Shown piece after piece: positions 45,901 through 57,529 of a DNA stretch of 64,000 nt. A program made the position numbers and the translations under genes. Under the pieces are notes generated by a model that had not been told where the DNA came from, did no database searches, and saw only the letters and a list, made by a program, of their open reading frames with translations. How positions within the stretch are numbered: position 1 is the first letter of the stretch; every line of letters begins with the position of its first letter. Location: NCBI RefSeq assembly GCF_002234675.1, contig NC_019866.2, positions 5,747,307-5,811,306 of the forward strand, in the 5' to 3' direction. The DNA comes from Oryzias latipes (Eukaryota > Chordata > Actinopteri > Beloniformes > Adrianichthyidae).

Positions 45901-48346
45901 GGATTGGTGTGTGGAGGTGGTGATTATAAACACATCCATGTGCTTTTCTGTGATGTAGCAGACAATAAAAATCATGGCCCTGATGTGATGAATTGTAAAA
46001 TTATGTAAAAAAAATCTCAAGAAAATATTTAAATAGTGGAACACTGTCAATAGAGGGATCTGGAAAGTACTTTTGGAGCTGTGAATATGTAGTCTTTAGT
46101 AGTAGTAGTAGTAGTATGTAGTCTTTTTTACATAGCTTGCATGCTATGTAATGATAGTAAAAAGATGTTTTGTCAGGTTAATATTGCACATCTTCTGGAT
46201 GGAAAATGGGTTTTTGGGGATGGAAAAGGGTGAGATTTTCCCTTCTAATTCAAATTACACATTAAGTGACGCCATAAAATCAATAAATGATATTAAAAGG
46301 ATAAAGAATAAAGATTAGTTTTTTTCTGTTTGTCTGCTTTCTGCTATGAACACTATAAATTGAAATATTGCACAAAACCTCAGAATTCTGCAGAAAAATT
46401 CATATCTGTGGTAGGTCAAATGCAAATTTGACCCACATTGTTTTGCCCTCTGCGTTAACATTTGCAAATAAGGGTGAACGCTGCAACACATCTCAGCTGG
46501 CTGCCCCCCCTACACACACACACACACACGCACACATACACACATTGTACAGTCTTTTAGTGAGTGGGCACAACATAAGTGCGTCTCACTCGGAACATTC
46601 ACACGAACAAACAGGATGTTGTTGTAAACAACCTGACAGACAGAAATGTCCATTAGAGTTGACCTTTTTGATGCCAACTGTGGGGGAGCCTCTGGTGGCA
46701 TAATTGTGCAGCTTGTTACCGTGGTAACATGGGCTCTGCAGCATAGTCAATGCAGTTTTGAGACTCAAATGCCACGAGATAGAACATGAAGGAGTTGTGC
46801 AACAAGTTTAGAAGAATGGAGCAGTCACTGCAGGACATTATAAAGACAAACGTATGGGGGGGGGGGGGGGGGGGGGGGTAAAACAGTACCTACCCCCTGC
46901 CTGCCCACATGTCCCTGCAGTAGATGCTGCATTTAAATACATCCTTTCATGGATGCTCCCTGCCTTTTCCCCACTCCCCCTCAGGGTAATTGTTGTTTCA
47001 TCAATTCAACCTATTTTATTGAGCTTTCAGAATAACAACGGTCAATGCGTTTAAGTAAAATGTATGCATAATTGTTTTATTGTTTAACATTCAGGAGTCA
47101 CCCATCTGTATAAAGAGGCAAGACATTCTGAACTTACTTTTTTGCATCAATCTGAAGTTAGCGACTAAAAGAGCTTTAACTAGGGGACACAGAAAAAGAA
47201 TCGGTATACTGACATCCTGTGGTTTCTTGGAAGAGTTGATAGCGATCAGCAAGCATCAGCCCAGCATGACAGTGTCTAAATGTGTCAGCAGGAAACATTT
47301 AGTTTGTCAGAAAAATGGTAAAAGATGGTTAACTTAAGATAAGACTGGTCTGACTGGTTAATATTAAGCACAAAAAATGACTGAAAAGTGTTTTCAAAGA
47401 CTTTTACATCGTGATCTGTTAGAAAAGTATGATCTGAGCCCACATTTGCTGATTTAAAACCTCTTTTATGAGTTCTGCAGAACAAGAACACACACAGAGG
47501 GATCCAACCTCAGACAGGTAAGCTCCATGGGTCAGGTATCTTTGTACCTCGCCTTCCGTCATGCTCTTCTTGTCCCACTCCATTTCTCATTAAGCCCTCA
47601 GGAGGAATGGGTCCACTGGCCTCGATGTTTCTTGAAACCGAACTACTTTGGCCCACTTACCCCTGATCTAAAATAAGAGCTACAAGCGTTACAGCAGCTA
47701 AAATGAGTTCTCAGACTTGTCTTAAGGAGAAAAAAAAAACTGAGTGCAAGCTTCTAACAGAAGGATACAGCCTCTGCTCAGTTAGCTGTAAGATACTTAT
47801 GTGGCAAAGCAGGAGGGATTTCATCCAAAAAATAAAAATCTTGGTTGAAGGTCAAAATGAGTAACGTTGCAGTTCAGTGAAGAAGCAAAAAGTCCTTGAT
47901 TTCAAGCACTATGTCAACTGTCTTAAAATGCAAAATGAAATAAGTCACGTCAAAGGAGAGGCTTTGACCTCACTCAGCAACAGCGAGAAGTCAATGTCAT
48001 CGGGATTTATTGCCTCAGCGTGAGAAACTTTTTTAGGAGTTTTAATGCAGCAAAAGGGCTTTTTTAAAGCAGAGTGCGGGACACTGTAAATCTTTCTGTG
48101 GGTGACATGATGGTAGGCAGGTGGAATGACATTTAAATCACACAAACAGTAATCTGGGCTCCACCAGCTCACCATTTCCACTTGCCGGGGGTCCAGGTTG
48201 GTTGGCGCTGAGGTCGGAACTGCAAACTGGATCTTCTTCCTCTCTTTAGGTTCTTCATCGACTTCTGTTGACGTCGGAACTACAAACTGGATCTTCTTCC
48301 TCTCTTTGGGTTCTTCATCGACTTCTGTTGACATTGAAGGCTCCAT
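30997..48346 (-). CDS. ppp1r1b: DARPP-32, dopamine- and cAMP-regulated PP1 inhibitor, five coding exons
   Basis: DARPP-32 is a cytosolic neuronal protein that inhibits protein phosphatase 1 when PKA phosphorylates it. Exons: 48346-48173, 37266-37183, 36139-36064, 35105-34971, 31157-30997; all phases close, giving 209 residues (human 204). Exon 1 has KKIQF PP1-docking and LDPRQVEM; exon 2 starts IRRRRPTPATLFRV, with the PKA-site Thr at 65 (human Thr34); exon 3 has PKRVNP and PPSLK; exon 4 has AVQKMAEAH and an acidic stretch with DSYEGEED (CK2-like); exon 5 is very acidic. Odd points: KKIQF occurs twice because of a 60-base tandem duplication (residues 18-22 and 38-42), and the human Cdk5 site Thr75 is Gln106 here. 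The start at 48346 has a strong GCCATGG context; an in-frame ATG at 48490 would add 48 unrelated residues and is less likely. The exon 3 donor (GTTGGT) is weak; the last-exon assignment rests on splice sites, phase and acidity. Confidence 0.9.
31942..32380 (+). repeat. MITE copy F, TTAA on both sides, in ppp1r1b intron 4
   Basis: The cleanest copy of this family in the window: it begins TTAAAGACCCA and ends TGGGTCTTTAA, so the ends are inverted and TTAA is at both outer borders, as for piggyBac-type target sites. The interior shares 'cttgtggaatttcc', 'tatttctgagtattta', 'ctctgctggtactatgtcct' and 'gaccactgggaac' with other copies. No ORF of its own. TTAA could be a target duplication or part of the inverted repeat. 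Confidence 0.7.
32730..32797 (-). other. candidate alternative exon in ppp1r1b intron 4
   Basis: On the minus strand a pyrimidine-rich GCTTTTCCAG acceptor precedes 68 open bases that end at CAG/GTAGTT. In the phase left by exon 4 it reads AKRHRSALAADG...TLFNQ without a stop. Its length is not a multiple of three, so including it would shift exon 5 into a short frame (IIKRRRATNSFPV, stop). It may be a cryptic or alternative exon, or chance. Confidence 0.2.
32798..34970. other. ppp1r1b intron 4, remaining part
   Basis: No other exon candidate is supported. The segment about 33690-33905 ends 'gtgctatacaaataaacttgcc', a common 3' terminus of fish LINE-derived repeats, so it is likely a short 3' LINE remnant. 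The rest is AT-rich with nothing recognised. Confidence 0.35.
37744..37807. repeat. short tandem duplication
   Basis: The 29-base block starting 'caccttcactgtacaaaagg' occurs at 37744 and again at 37779, a 35-base period. It lies in ppp1r1b intron 1. Confidence 0.8.
38972..39021. repeat. perfect 25-base tandem duplication
   Basis: The block 'ctgcacacatcacagtccat' plus 'taaat' is repeated head to tail without mismatch, in ppp1r1b intron 1. Confidence 0.85.
46512..46544. repeat. CA microsatellite
   Basis: Mostly uninterrupted CA repeat with one CG and one TA variant unit, in ppp1r1b intron 1. Confidence 0.9.
46856..46878. repeat. run of 23 G
   Basis: An uninterrupted G homopolymer in ppp1r1b intron 1. 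It is unusual in length and prone to sequencing error. Confidence 0.9.
48213..48332 (-). repeat. ppp1r1b: 60-base in-frame tandem duplication within ppp1r1b exon 1
   Basis: Unit 1 (48213-48272) and unit 2 (48273-48332) are 58/60 identical. Each encodes a 20-residue block containing EPKERKKIQF; the two differ at one amino acid (FVVP against FAVP). The reading frame is kept. Confidence 0.95.
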
Positions 48347-50577
48347 GGCAATGGACCCTGGGTTTGGACTCCCAGTGGAGAGGAGTTGAAGCTGCCGAAA
48401 ATCTCTATGCCCTCCCTGGAAGAACCTCCCACTGTTGGGTAGTCCCACTCTGGAAGGCTTCTCTCTCCTGTCTTGCCTCTTCACACCCAAACCTCCTCTG
48501 CCTCCCTTTAGAAAAATAAAAAGTTTTTCCTCCCCCCTCCTGTCCTCCTTTCTCCACCAGCTACTGCCACTATTCTTCTTTGTGCACTCCTCTAAAACCT
48601 GTGCAGCAGCAGTGGCTGAGGCATGTCCTCAGATCTGGCTGTGAGGGAGAGAGGTTGTAGGGAAAGAAGGTGAAGGGGAGGAGTCAATGGCCAAAAGAAG
48701 GCGGGGACATTTTGAAGCAGGGAGGGGTCAATCTAACGGGAGGAGGGGGGGAAAGGGATGTGGAGGGGGGTGGTGTTTTCCTCAAATCTGAGCTGAAGCT
48801 GATTTGTAATCAGGAAAAAAAACAGAAATTATAATCTCATCACATCAGCTGATCCTCTTCTGGCCTCTATTTGTGAATGAGAGATTTGTGCTGAGAGGGG
48901 GGAGGAAGCAAAGAGATAAACAGGACAGGACTGATGTGTGGTGGAAGCAAAAGGGGATCCAGCAGCTGATCCTGCCGGCTTCATTAGATTTGCAGGTGTT
49001 GTTGCGCACAGGGCTGACAGCTAAAGCCCAGTTGCTGTCGCAGTTGCTGTCTTTAGGCCAGAGGCGTGACCAAACCTGGCAGCAATCTTTTTTATTTTGG
49101 TTTTATTTTTTAAAACACACTGAGGATTCATTGACTTTCCGAACTGTAAACGTGGAAAAATCTGCTCTCTAACATAAAAAAGAAAAAAACATAAAGGTTT
49201 GCTCCAATGCGGCTTTCTGGCCCCTGCTGTCATTCTGCTCACATGGCAGAGGGATTTGCACATTGCCGAGCAGTGGATTTGGCCTCGGGGAAGAGTTGAG
49301 CTTTGGCATGGGCTGGAAAGAGGGAGGTAGCCATAGTGACGACAAAGAAGAAGGCGGAGGAAGCATTCGGCTGGCCAGAGGGCTCTGTGGACAGAGTATG
49401 GAAGGTCAAGATAGATGTGCTTTGGGACTGCCTCAACAAAATATAGAATAAACATTAATCGGAGTGTTTATCCCGCTGGTTAGAATGAGCAGAGGATGCT
49501 AGAATATTCTTTTCAAAGCAGCTCCATGTGTTTACAGATTGCCCCTTATTTGTGCATGTAAAAGAAAAAAAAATAGAAGTCAATATTTAGTTAGGACGCA
49601 AATGCTTTTCAAGTTAGCTCTACACTAGTTGAGTAACTTATAGTGCGATCAGAATTGTGCAATCTTTCATGAGGAATGTGTATTAGCCTCTGCATAAGAC
49701 TCTACCTTGGTACAAGCTGCTGCATTCCAGCACTCTGAAACAAACGATTGAGTCATTTTTTGGCAAACATCAGGGAAATGATTAACCCCAAAAAGGACCT
49801 ATCAGCAGGGGGGTACAGGCCCTTCCCATGAACCAAGCAGACCTCTAAGTCTTGAAGGTACCCTGTGTCTTTGGCCTGGAAGGTGCTCTCGTCTTAGAAG
49901 TCAAAGTTTTCCAGCTTTGCTTACTCATTATTTTTCCAGTCAAACACACGTTCAATCGCATTTACTTGACATTTTATCTGAAAACTGTTTTACTTTCCGA
50001 CTCTCCCTAATTTGAAGTTGTTTGTTTTTTTTCCAGGCAGCCAACCTGAAAATGAAAGAATGCTTCCATAGGAGGAAGGACTCATTCAACACCTGATTTG
50101 ACATGAAAATTACTCAATACATCTATCCTGCTCAATTTTTAATCGTTTTACTGTTTTTTTGTGGACTATTTTCAAAGGAAGAATTTTCTTTTTTTTCTTC
50201 TTGTTGAACAAATGTTCTCATTTAGTCTAAATAAAATGTATCTGAAAGGTCAGCCTTTTATTCTTACTTTTTTTTCCATGTTTGCCTCTTTTGTTTTTCA
50301 TGTTCATCACGAGACTCTTGTTGTCAAAGATCTACTGAAGTCCATTTGTAGAAGCAGGTGAAGGTGCTCTTGACGTGTTGTGACGTTATTTTGAATTAGT
50401 TCTTTGAAAGAGAGTTAATGATTATTTGTCCGGTTTGGCCTTTGAGTTTATTGAAGATCTGCATCTAAAAAAAAAAGAAACTTGAGAGGAAATAAAAGAA
50501 AATGAACAGGATTAAGTGATTTTGAAGGTCAAAAAGTGTTCTCTTCATCATTAAAGCTTGACAGGCAGCAGACACCT

Positions 50578-50740
50578 TAAAGACCCACCCCGACTACCTT
50601 TTGATCTATTTTTAAAGCGTTCCCAGGGATCTTTTAATTATGATTATCTGTTTTTAGCCCATATTAAAAAAAAGCTACCGGCATGTTGTTTTCTAGGACA
50701 TAATTTCTGCAGAGCTGCAGGAGTTCAATTAAAATACGTT
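50578..50740 (-). repeat. MITE copy G (fragment) of the TTAA-flanked family, reversed
   Basis: It begins 'ttaaagacccaccccgacta' and continues 'ccttttgatctatttttaaa', 'cgttcccagggatcttttaa' and 'tttctgcagagctgcaggag', the reverse complement of the right half of copies A and F. Confidence 0.6.
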
Positions 50741-52708
50741 TTGGTCGTGACCATTCCACCTTCATGTCACACATAATTGAGAGTTATTTGTTTACCTTCT
50801 CTCGTTACGACCCTTCACAACCCCTGTCTAAGATTACTAGTGCAGCAAAAATGATGAGCAGAGACAAAGAAAACAAAGACGTACGCAGATCCAGTCATCT
50901 ACAAGTTGGTGCATCAGAATAGAGCAGATAGGCTTTTTTCCTGATGCACCAAGATCTGTTTGAAGAAATACTCAAAAATTGAATTTCATACTTATTTTCT
51001 TAATATGTGTCCTTGGTCATCAGAAAAATGCCATAAGAACATGTAAAAACCCCAAAAGCACAGTTTTCTATGGCATGGGTCCGCTACACACCGACAGTCA
51101 CATCAGAGCCACCACTACATCTGATTTTGATCACATTTCACATCAGGATATTTCATGCTGTGAGCGTCTCGGCTCACTGTCATCTGCTCTCTGAAACACT
51201 GACAACTCCATCCCAGAACCGTAAACAGTAACAGTGTCTTACAGACGAGAACATCCTCCCACTTTGACTGCATGCTTTCCAGAAGAGACAAATTGTCAGG
51301 TAAGCTTTCAGATTTATTAAGCACAAATGTTTCAGGGCAGCCAGGCATTGTAAAATCCCTGGACCATCTGTCATATTAGCCAACAAATTTCCCATAAAGC
51401 TGACATGCTGATGAATAGGAATTGCTCTAATTAGAAATCAGATGGAAATTCTTTTGTACGCGAAGAATGATCCGGATTTGGGGCTTTTGGGTTGATTTGT
51501 TCCTGTGTGATCTGTTATTTTGAAGCCATGTTGTGTGTTTTGGTGTGAACACTCTGTGTGTTTGTTTGTCTATCTCCAAGTTAGATATGTCACATGCTGT
51601 CATGAGGAGGTTGTGGCAATCTATATGCAGACCCACGAGTGTTTGCTTTTATTTTTACTGTACTCCACTGTGTTTATGCGTTTTATTTCAGGCACCACAT
51701 CGGATCGCTGTTCTGGCAGAACAAAAGGAAAAAGCTGATGAAGATAGGTCCTGTTTACAGGCAGCAAAGCAAGCTGCATAATAACTCCTGCAGCCAGTAA
51801 GGACAATCTGTACTGAATGTGTGACATGAGCTCTGTAGTTAGTTACTGGAGACGCTCCAGTGAAGCTCCAAACACAGGTTGGAAAAAAAAGGGTGTCGAT
51901 TTATCTTATCCTGAGCAGAATGTCTTCTACCGTTTGACAGGCAGTAGAGGGAGGACTGTCAAAAACTTCCCTGTCACAAAAGTAGCTCCTCAAACTCCAC
52001 GCAGATGAAACCTGGAGCTGTAATAGGCCCGATGAATGAACCGAGAGCAAAAGAAAGAAGTCAAACTTAATTTTTTCTGGCTGTTGTAATAGGCAGATGA
52101 ATTTGCAGAGGATTTCCATCACAAAGATTTATGTAAAAAGCTAAATATTCCATTAATCAGGATAACAAGAAAGCTAGTAACAGGTGGTAATTCTGCAGAT
52201 AGACAGCAAGAGATGGCCTGTCTGTCAACGCCTTCACTCATCCCGCGCCATCTAATTACAACAGCATAACTTCACACAATAAACAGGTTGTGTCTTCATT
52301 CACGTTTTGCTCTAAACAATTCTGAAGCAACAGGGATGGATCATGGAGTTTGTTTGGGATGCACATCCTCCATCTACTGGTCAGAATGGGTAAATACAAT
52401 TTATTTTACATTTAGGAACATTTGTTCTCCAGATTTGTTCCTGATAATATTAACTTGCATCGTAGCACCATCAACTTAAGTCTTAAAAAGAATGTTAAAA
52501 TAAATATTTGATAGTCACAAATTGCCAGTTTAAACAACTTGTGCAGACACAAAAAAAAAGCAGTTCTGCATCGTCAATGGAAAAGCTTAACAACAATCTC
52601 CTGAAGCTAAATAAAAGATCATTGTTCACGAGTCCCAAACCTTCAGTTTCAAGTCAGCACTACAAAAATAGACCCCCCGAAATAAGTCCAACATTCTTAA
52701 AAGTAAGG

Positions 52709-53099
52709 GGCTGGACGGTGGAGCAGTTGTTAGCATTTTTGCTCCACAGCAAGAAGGCCCACAGCTCAAGCCCCAGCTGGGGTGCATGCATGGGCTCCCC
52801 CAGGGACCCCGGCCTCCTCCCACCGTGCAAAAACATGCCTCATAAGTTAATTGGTTACTCTAAATTGTCCCTAGGTGTGAATGTGAGTGTGCATGTGTGT
52901 GTGATTTGTGGCCCTGCAACAGACCAGCAAACTGTCCAGGATGTCCTCTGCCCTCGCCCACGTGTGAACGGGATAGACTCCGGCAGCCCCATGTCCCCAA
53001 AAGGGACAAATAAGCTTAGAAAGATGAATGAATGAATGAATGAATGAATGAATGAATGAATGAATGAATGAATGAATGAATGAATGAATGAATGAATGA
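52709..53099 (+). repeat. SINE-like retroposon with TGAA-repeat tail
   Basis: It starts 'ggggctggacggtggagcag', with degenerate tRNA-like boxes, and continues 'tgcatgcatgggctccccca', 'gttaattggttactctaaat' and 'ggatagactccggcagcccc', the well-known body of a teleost SINE. It ends in about 19 copies of a TGAA-type unit (53024-53099). The 175-codon ORF across it is accidental. Confidence 0.75.
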
Positions 53100-53335
53100 G
53101 TTCTTAAAATTAGAAAAGTGTTTTTTGTATACGCAAAAACATCATGCAAATGGGGCAAGAAAAATCTTCTTACCAAGAATTCTTACTCTTAAGAACTTCT
53201 AGTCACTAAGATGTATATTTTACTTAAACAAAGAATGATATAATTATTTTTCTTGCAAGATAGAAAATTAGACATTTTTTTTCTCAAAAAAAGAATCCTT
53301 TTCATTTTTTAAGATTCGTTTTTTGCAGTAAAAGA
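53100..53335. repeat. second CACTGCAAAA-type MITE, partial
   Basis: Contains 'ttaccaagaattcttactct', 'ctagtcactaagatgtatat', 'ttcttgcaagatagaaaatt' and the end 'cgttttttgcagta', resembling 4606-4904. It abuts the SINE tail. Confidence 0.4.
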
Positions 53336-53547
53336 GGGTCAAGTCTCAAGTCTCTTCATGTGAGATTTACTATATGTGTTTTCCAGGTTCCAATCTAATG
53401 TCTCCATCTCTGGAAGTTGCTTCTTCAAGTATATTTTCTGATCAGGATTCTGAGCCAGGATTTTAGATTGAATATCTTTTTCTCTTGGTGTGAATTGGTG
53501 CACTGTGAAAAATACACAACAGTTTAGTATATTAGAGATTATGTGTT

Positions 53548-53660
53548 TGCACCTTTTGGCTTATCCCTGCTGGGGTCTTCACAGCGAGTTTTAAGCCAGA
53601 TGCCCTTCCTGACACAATCCTGTATTTCCAAGGCACAGGGAGACCCAGACATAGTTAGGC
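53548..53660. repeat. short dispersed repeat
   Basis: The block 'ttggcttatccctgctgggg' and 'gccagatgcccttcctgaca' is a familiar fish dispersed repeat fragment. Type uncertain. Confidence 0.4.
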
Positions 53661-55770
53661 ATCAGTGAGAAGGGGCTTAAGACCATGTCTATCTTAAAAA
53701 CAATTCTACAAAAGACAATTTTGAGAGAAATCAGACACACAAACAGACACAAAACCAGCTAAAAAGTAAAGTTTAGGGATTTCTGACATCATGCCAAGGG
53801 AGGAAAACATATCTTTCAAGGAAACAAAATTTCAACTCTGTTTCCGGGCTAGACGATCACAGAGCAGCAAAAATATTTTTTTAAATGAGCTAAACAAAAT
53901 ATTGCTAATGAGAAAACAACAATACAAATATAACCATGATTAAAAGTTTTTTAATAAAAAAAAATGTGAACCAAAAAGCAGCTATCAAATTCACAGAAAT
54001 ACCACATTTAGATTATTTTCCAAATTTGATTCACCGTCAAAAGTTAAAGTTCCACAGATTTGAGTAAAACATAACAACTTGAGAAAGGTGTATTTCAAAC
54101 TTAAAGGGTGTATTACTTGAGCATTTAAAATTGTCTGTAAAATAATATCGATCTAATAAAGACTTTAGAAAACAATATATTTAATATCTTTGTTTGATTA
54201 AGCCTTTTATCAAAACATGTTGAAGTTGTCAGATGTAAATGTGTTTTAATGTCTTATTTGAGTTTAAATAAAGGGAAAAAGTGCAGAAGTGTGATAATTC
54301 AGGCAGTAATAAACACATTCCAGTAGATGGCAGTCTTTAGTCACATTTGGCTCTTTGGATTCTCCTCAAACTGAAATTGAGACTGGGGGACTTCCTGAAG
54401 ATGATGCCACTTTTGACACTTCTCCTTACCAGATGGCACTGACCTGAATAAATCCGTCTGAAGGATCCAGCAGCCAGAAAACCTTTGGCCATGGCAGAAA
54501 TGTGTTTTTAAAGCTCTAAATCAAAAGGGCAAATCTGAAAAAGATTCATAAACGTTTTTGTCACAAGTGGGCAAAAATGAAATGAATGGGGACATCATCA
54601 AGAAGGTGCTGAAGGTGTAGCAGGTGGACCGTTCAGTTTAGACAGAGACAGAAGAGGACATGGTAGTAGGGCAGTGATTAAATTAGCACCCTCTACCCCC
54701 TCCAGCCCTTCACTCATAGCATCAATAATGCATGTCCCCTTGTTTCCACTGCCATAATTAATCCTCTCTTACTATAATTAAAAGCCAAAAATCCCACAAG
54801 ATGGTTCAGCTTGGCCAGGCAAGGGGTAGGGTTGGCACAGGAACTGATGAAAAAGTCCAGAGTCTCATGCTCACTCGTGGACTGACAGACTGACAGACAG
54901 ACATGTTGACAGAGAGATCAACAGTCGCACAGACATGGAGATTGAGGCCCAGAGGCGGACAGGAGCGAGGAAAGTGTTGAGTGGATGAATCTGAGAGATT
55001 CCTCTCAAATAGGTGTATTTTTCTGAATGAGCGAGGAAGTGAGAACAGCACACTAACCCAGAAAGCAAGATGGAAGTGCAAATGCGCACGCCAATACTTA
55101 CAGAGGCATCCTGCTCCCAGATGAGGTTTATATCTGCTGCAGCCAAGCCAGACAAGAGGGAGAGGTGGAGCTTTCTGATGCTGCAATTAGGACCACACTG
55201 TCTGGGCAAGCGAACCAGAATAAATATTTCAGTCCGGAGTTCTCCGTGGGTACCTATGGTGGGGGCCTGGCACACCGACAGCACACATACAAACACCCAT
55301 GCACACAGACAGATACACCGTTTACTGAGGCTGCCAGGATTTTTCAGCTCCCCACCGCAGATGCCACAATTATCACATCAGTATCATCGGGTAAACTATG
55401 CCAACTCTTCGTTGGACCACTGTATGAGGTTTACCGTATAATATGCACCAGCAGAGGTGGTCTTACAGAACAGTCCCACTCCAACCTGGCCTTTTGCCAG
55501 GAAGCAGCACAGTTGGAGGACTAGAGGTCACCTCTGAGCCTTGATTTCTTCTCCTAACTCCCGCCTCCTCTTCCTCAGCAAATCCACCTCGCATCCAGTC
55601 ACCTCCTCGTGATTTTAAGCCTCACTTCAGATGCTCTGGTGGTGCGGGTCCTCCTCACAGCAGGCACGCAGGACGTGTTCAGTAGGTGTGCTCCCTGTGG
55701 TGTGGGGGTCACCGTGGTTGTTCTGCACAGCCTCCTCCTCCTGCCCCGCCGCACTCGCCCCCATCTCCAC

Positions 55771-55860
55771 TTGATTTATCGCCTTAAAATACCACTGCAC
55801 TAATTAGTCAAGTAATTAATTAATAGGCATTTGCATTTGTGCATACGCAATTAGGAGGCT
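55771..55860. promoter_or_regulatory. candidate neurod2 enhancer element
   Basis: A sharply AT-rich block within GC-richer DNA, with clustered TAATTA/AATTAATTAAT homeodomain-type sites and a perfect octamer ATTTGCAT at 55829-55836, followed by a second partial octamer. This density is typical of conserved neural enhancers bound by POU and homeodomain proteins. Conservation was not tested. Confidence 0.35.
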
Positions 55861-57529
55861 GGAAAGACGAGAGTGCAGATGGGGTCTGGGAGTCTAAACA
55901 GGGGAGGGGCTGGGGGGTACGTGTGTATATGTGTGTGTGTGTGTAATATTTTAGCCAACAGAAGTCTGCACTTTTTTTAGGAAGACAAGTGAAGTGCAGG
56001 TCATCCTCTCACATTTCTGACAGTGAGTAAAGAGGAGGCAGGAGTGGAGGAGCGATGGCAGCAGAGACGCAGCTTGATGACTTTGAAAGTCTGTTGTGTG
56101 TTCGAATGCGGAGGAAAAACGGGGATGAAGAACCCGGTGCTTTTAAAGGCAAACATCTCATTTTTGATGCTTTTTCATTTTATTTTATGCTTCCTGCATG
56201 CAAAGAAGGAAGGCGCCAGGTGGTCCTTCCTTGGACTAATCCTTATACAAACCGGATGCAAAGTCCTCCTAAAACACCATAATTCCAGACAAGCTCTCCT
56301 CTGGCGTTTTAATATCAAATCAAAGCCTCCCTGATTGGGATCGCCTTGAGCCCAGCGCTGGCTAAAGCTGTGCTGTTGACATTTAACATTTATTTTGGCG
56401 AGGTGAGCTGAAGGTTGTTTGATACTTGTTGAGAAGGGGGGGAAAAAGCCTATCCCAACTCCCCTTGACCACATCTCCCCTTCCACCTCAGCTGAGGTGA
56501 GACCAGTTTGGCTGGCGCTGAGGCAGGATGCCACCCTTCACACACACACACACACACACACACACTGACACAATCGTACCACCGTGGTTTGGGGAAATGC
56601 CAGGTTATCATCCCCTAATCCCATAAGGGATGGGGCACATTAGTGAATGTGCAGCACCATGGCTCCCTTGTCACAGCTGCCACACTACTGCTGACCCCGG
56701 GGTTGACCCTCCACCAACATCTCCTGCGCCATGTCTGCAGAGGAGAGGCAGAGGTGATCCTGGCCCAAGGACATGATGAGCCTTTATCAGCTATTTCTCT
56801 TCCTCCAGGTCTCTGTTCTGTCAGCCCAGATGGTCTCATTGTGCCAATTTGGATTTGGTGGTCATCAGGCTGATTTCGCTCACATTAACTCACTAATTCC
56901 TTCTAAATAGAGTGATCTTATAGCTGGGATTGACACAATGCTCTGAGTCAGGACCATAGATGCTATAGTGGCAGCAAATTCTTGCATTTTCACTGAGCTC
57001 TTGCCAACATGCCACCCCTCCTAAATCCTGGGCACCTCTGCCAGCTCCAAGCCACATCAATTCCCTGTCATCCATTGCTACACCCCCTCTTCCTCCTCAT
57101 TTTTCATACATCCCTAGTGGGCCTGCACACCTGGGTCTCACAATCTTTCTGCTTTTTTGGATGCTCCTCCCTCCACATAGCCTCAGATGTGGAGAACACA
57201 ATCAGCAGCTCTCGGACACAGCTACATACACACCTTTGTGGATGTAATATCAAATAATCGGATTCATTTGAAGATCTGGCAAGTGGGTCATCTGCGCTCA
57301 ATATCCGGCCCACAAGAGTCGGAACAAATCACAATTGGTTTTGGTTCCCCTTGCTCTGAATACATGGAAGCATAATTTGATCCAATTAGGTAAATAAATA
57401 AACAATATGCCGTCTGTTCCACGGACTTAATGCACTTATAATGCATTCCCATCCCCCCTGCTCTGCCTCAGATGAAGCTGAGAGGAGCTGAAGGGTAAAC
57501 CGCGTTTGCCCGCCGTTCATTCTGTACGG

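Larger units (their letters stand above)
37267..48172. other. ppp1r1b: ppp1r1b intron 1 (10.9 kb)
   Basis: Large first intron. Seen inside: two short tandem duplications (37744-37807 and 38972-39021), a repeat-like stretch around 38430-38800 that resembles 7070-7500, a TAG repeat near 46096-46115, a CA repeat at 46512-46544 and a run of 23 G at 46856-46878. No coding exon is supported; the ORFs of 60-130 codons here have no family resemblance or splice logic. Confidence 0.5.
48347..54300. other. intergenic DNA between ppp1r1b and neurod2, repeat-bearing half
   Basis: The ppp1r1b promoter must lie just right of 48346; I see no convincing TATA box. Further right are a reversed TTAA-family fragment (50578-50740), a SINE with a TGAA tail (52709-53099), a second CACTGCAAAA-type MITE (about 53100-53335) and a short repeat at 53548-53660. 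No coding gene is supported. Confidence 0.5.

Noticed and set aside
48347-48490. 48-residue N-terminal extension of ppp1r1b from an in-frame ATG
   Set aside because: Family proteins start just before KKIQF, and the ATG at 48346 has a strong context.
52508-53035. 175-codon plus-strand ORF
   Set aside because: It runs through a SINE body into its TGAA tail; no protein resemblance.
53024-53099. CRISPR-like regular repeat
   Set aside because: A 4-base microsatellite without spacers in a vertebrate genome.
52871-53176. Repetitive HSFI-type protein on the minus strand
   Set aside because: Translation of the TGAA microsatellite.
55070-55524. Overlapping ORFs of 120-140 codons on both strands
   Set aside because: Mutually antisense, no known motif, and interrupted by a CA-like stretch.
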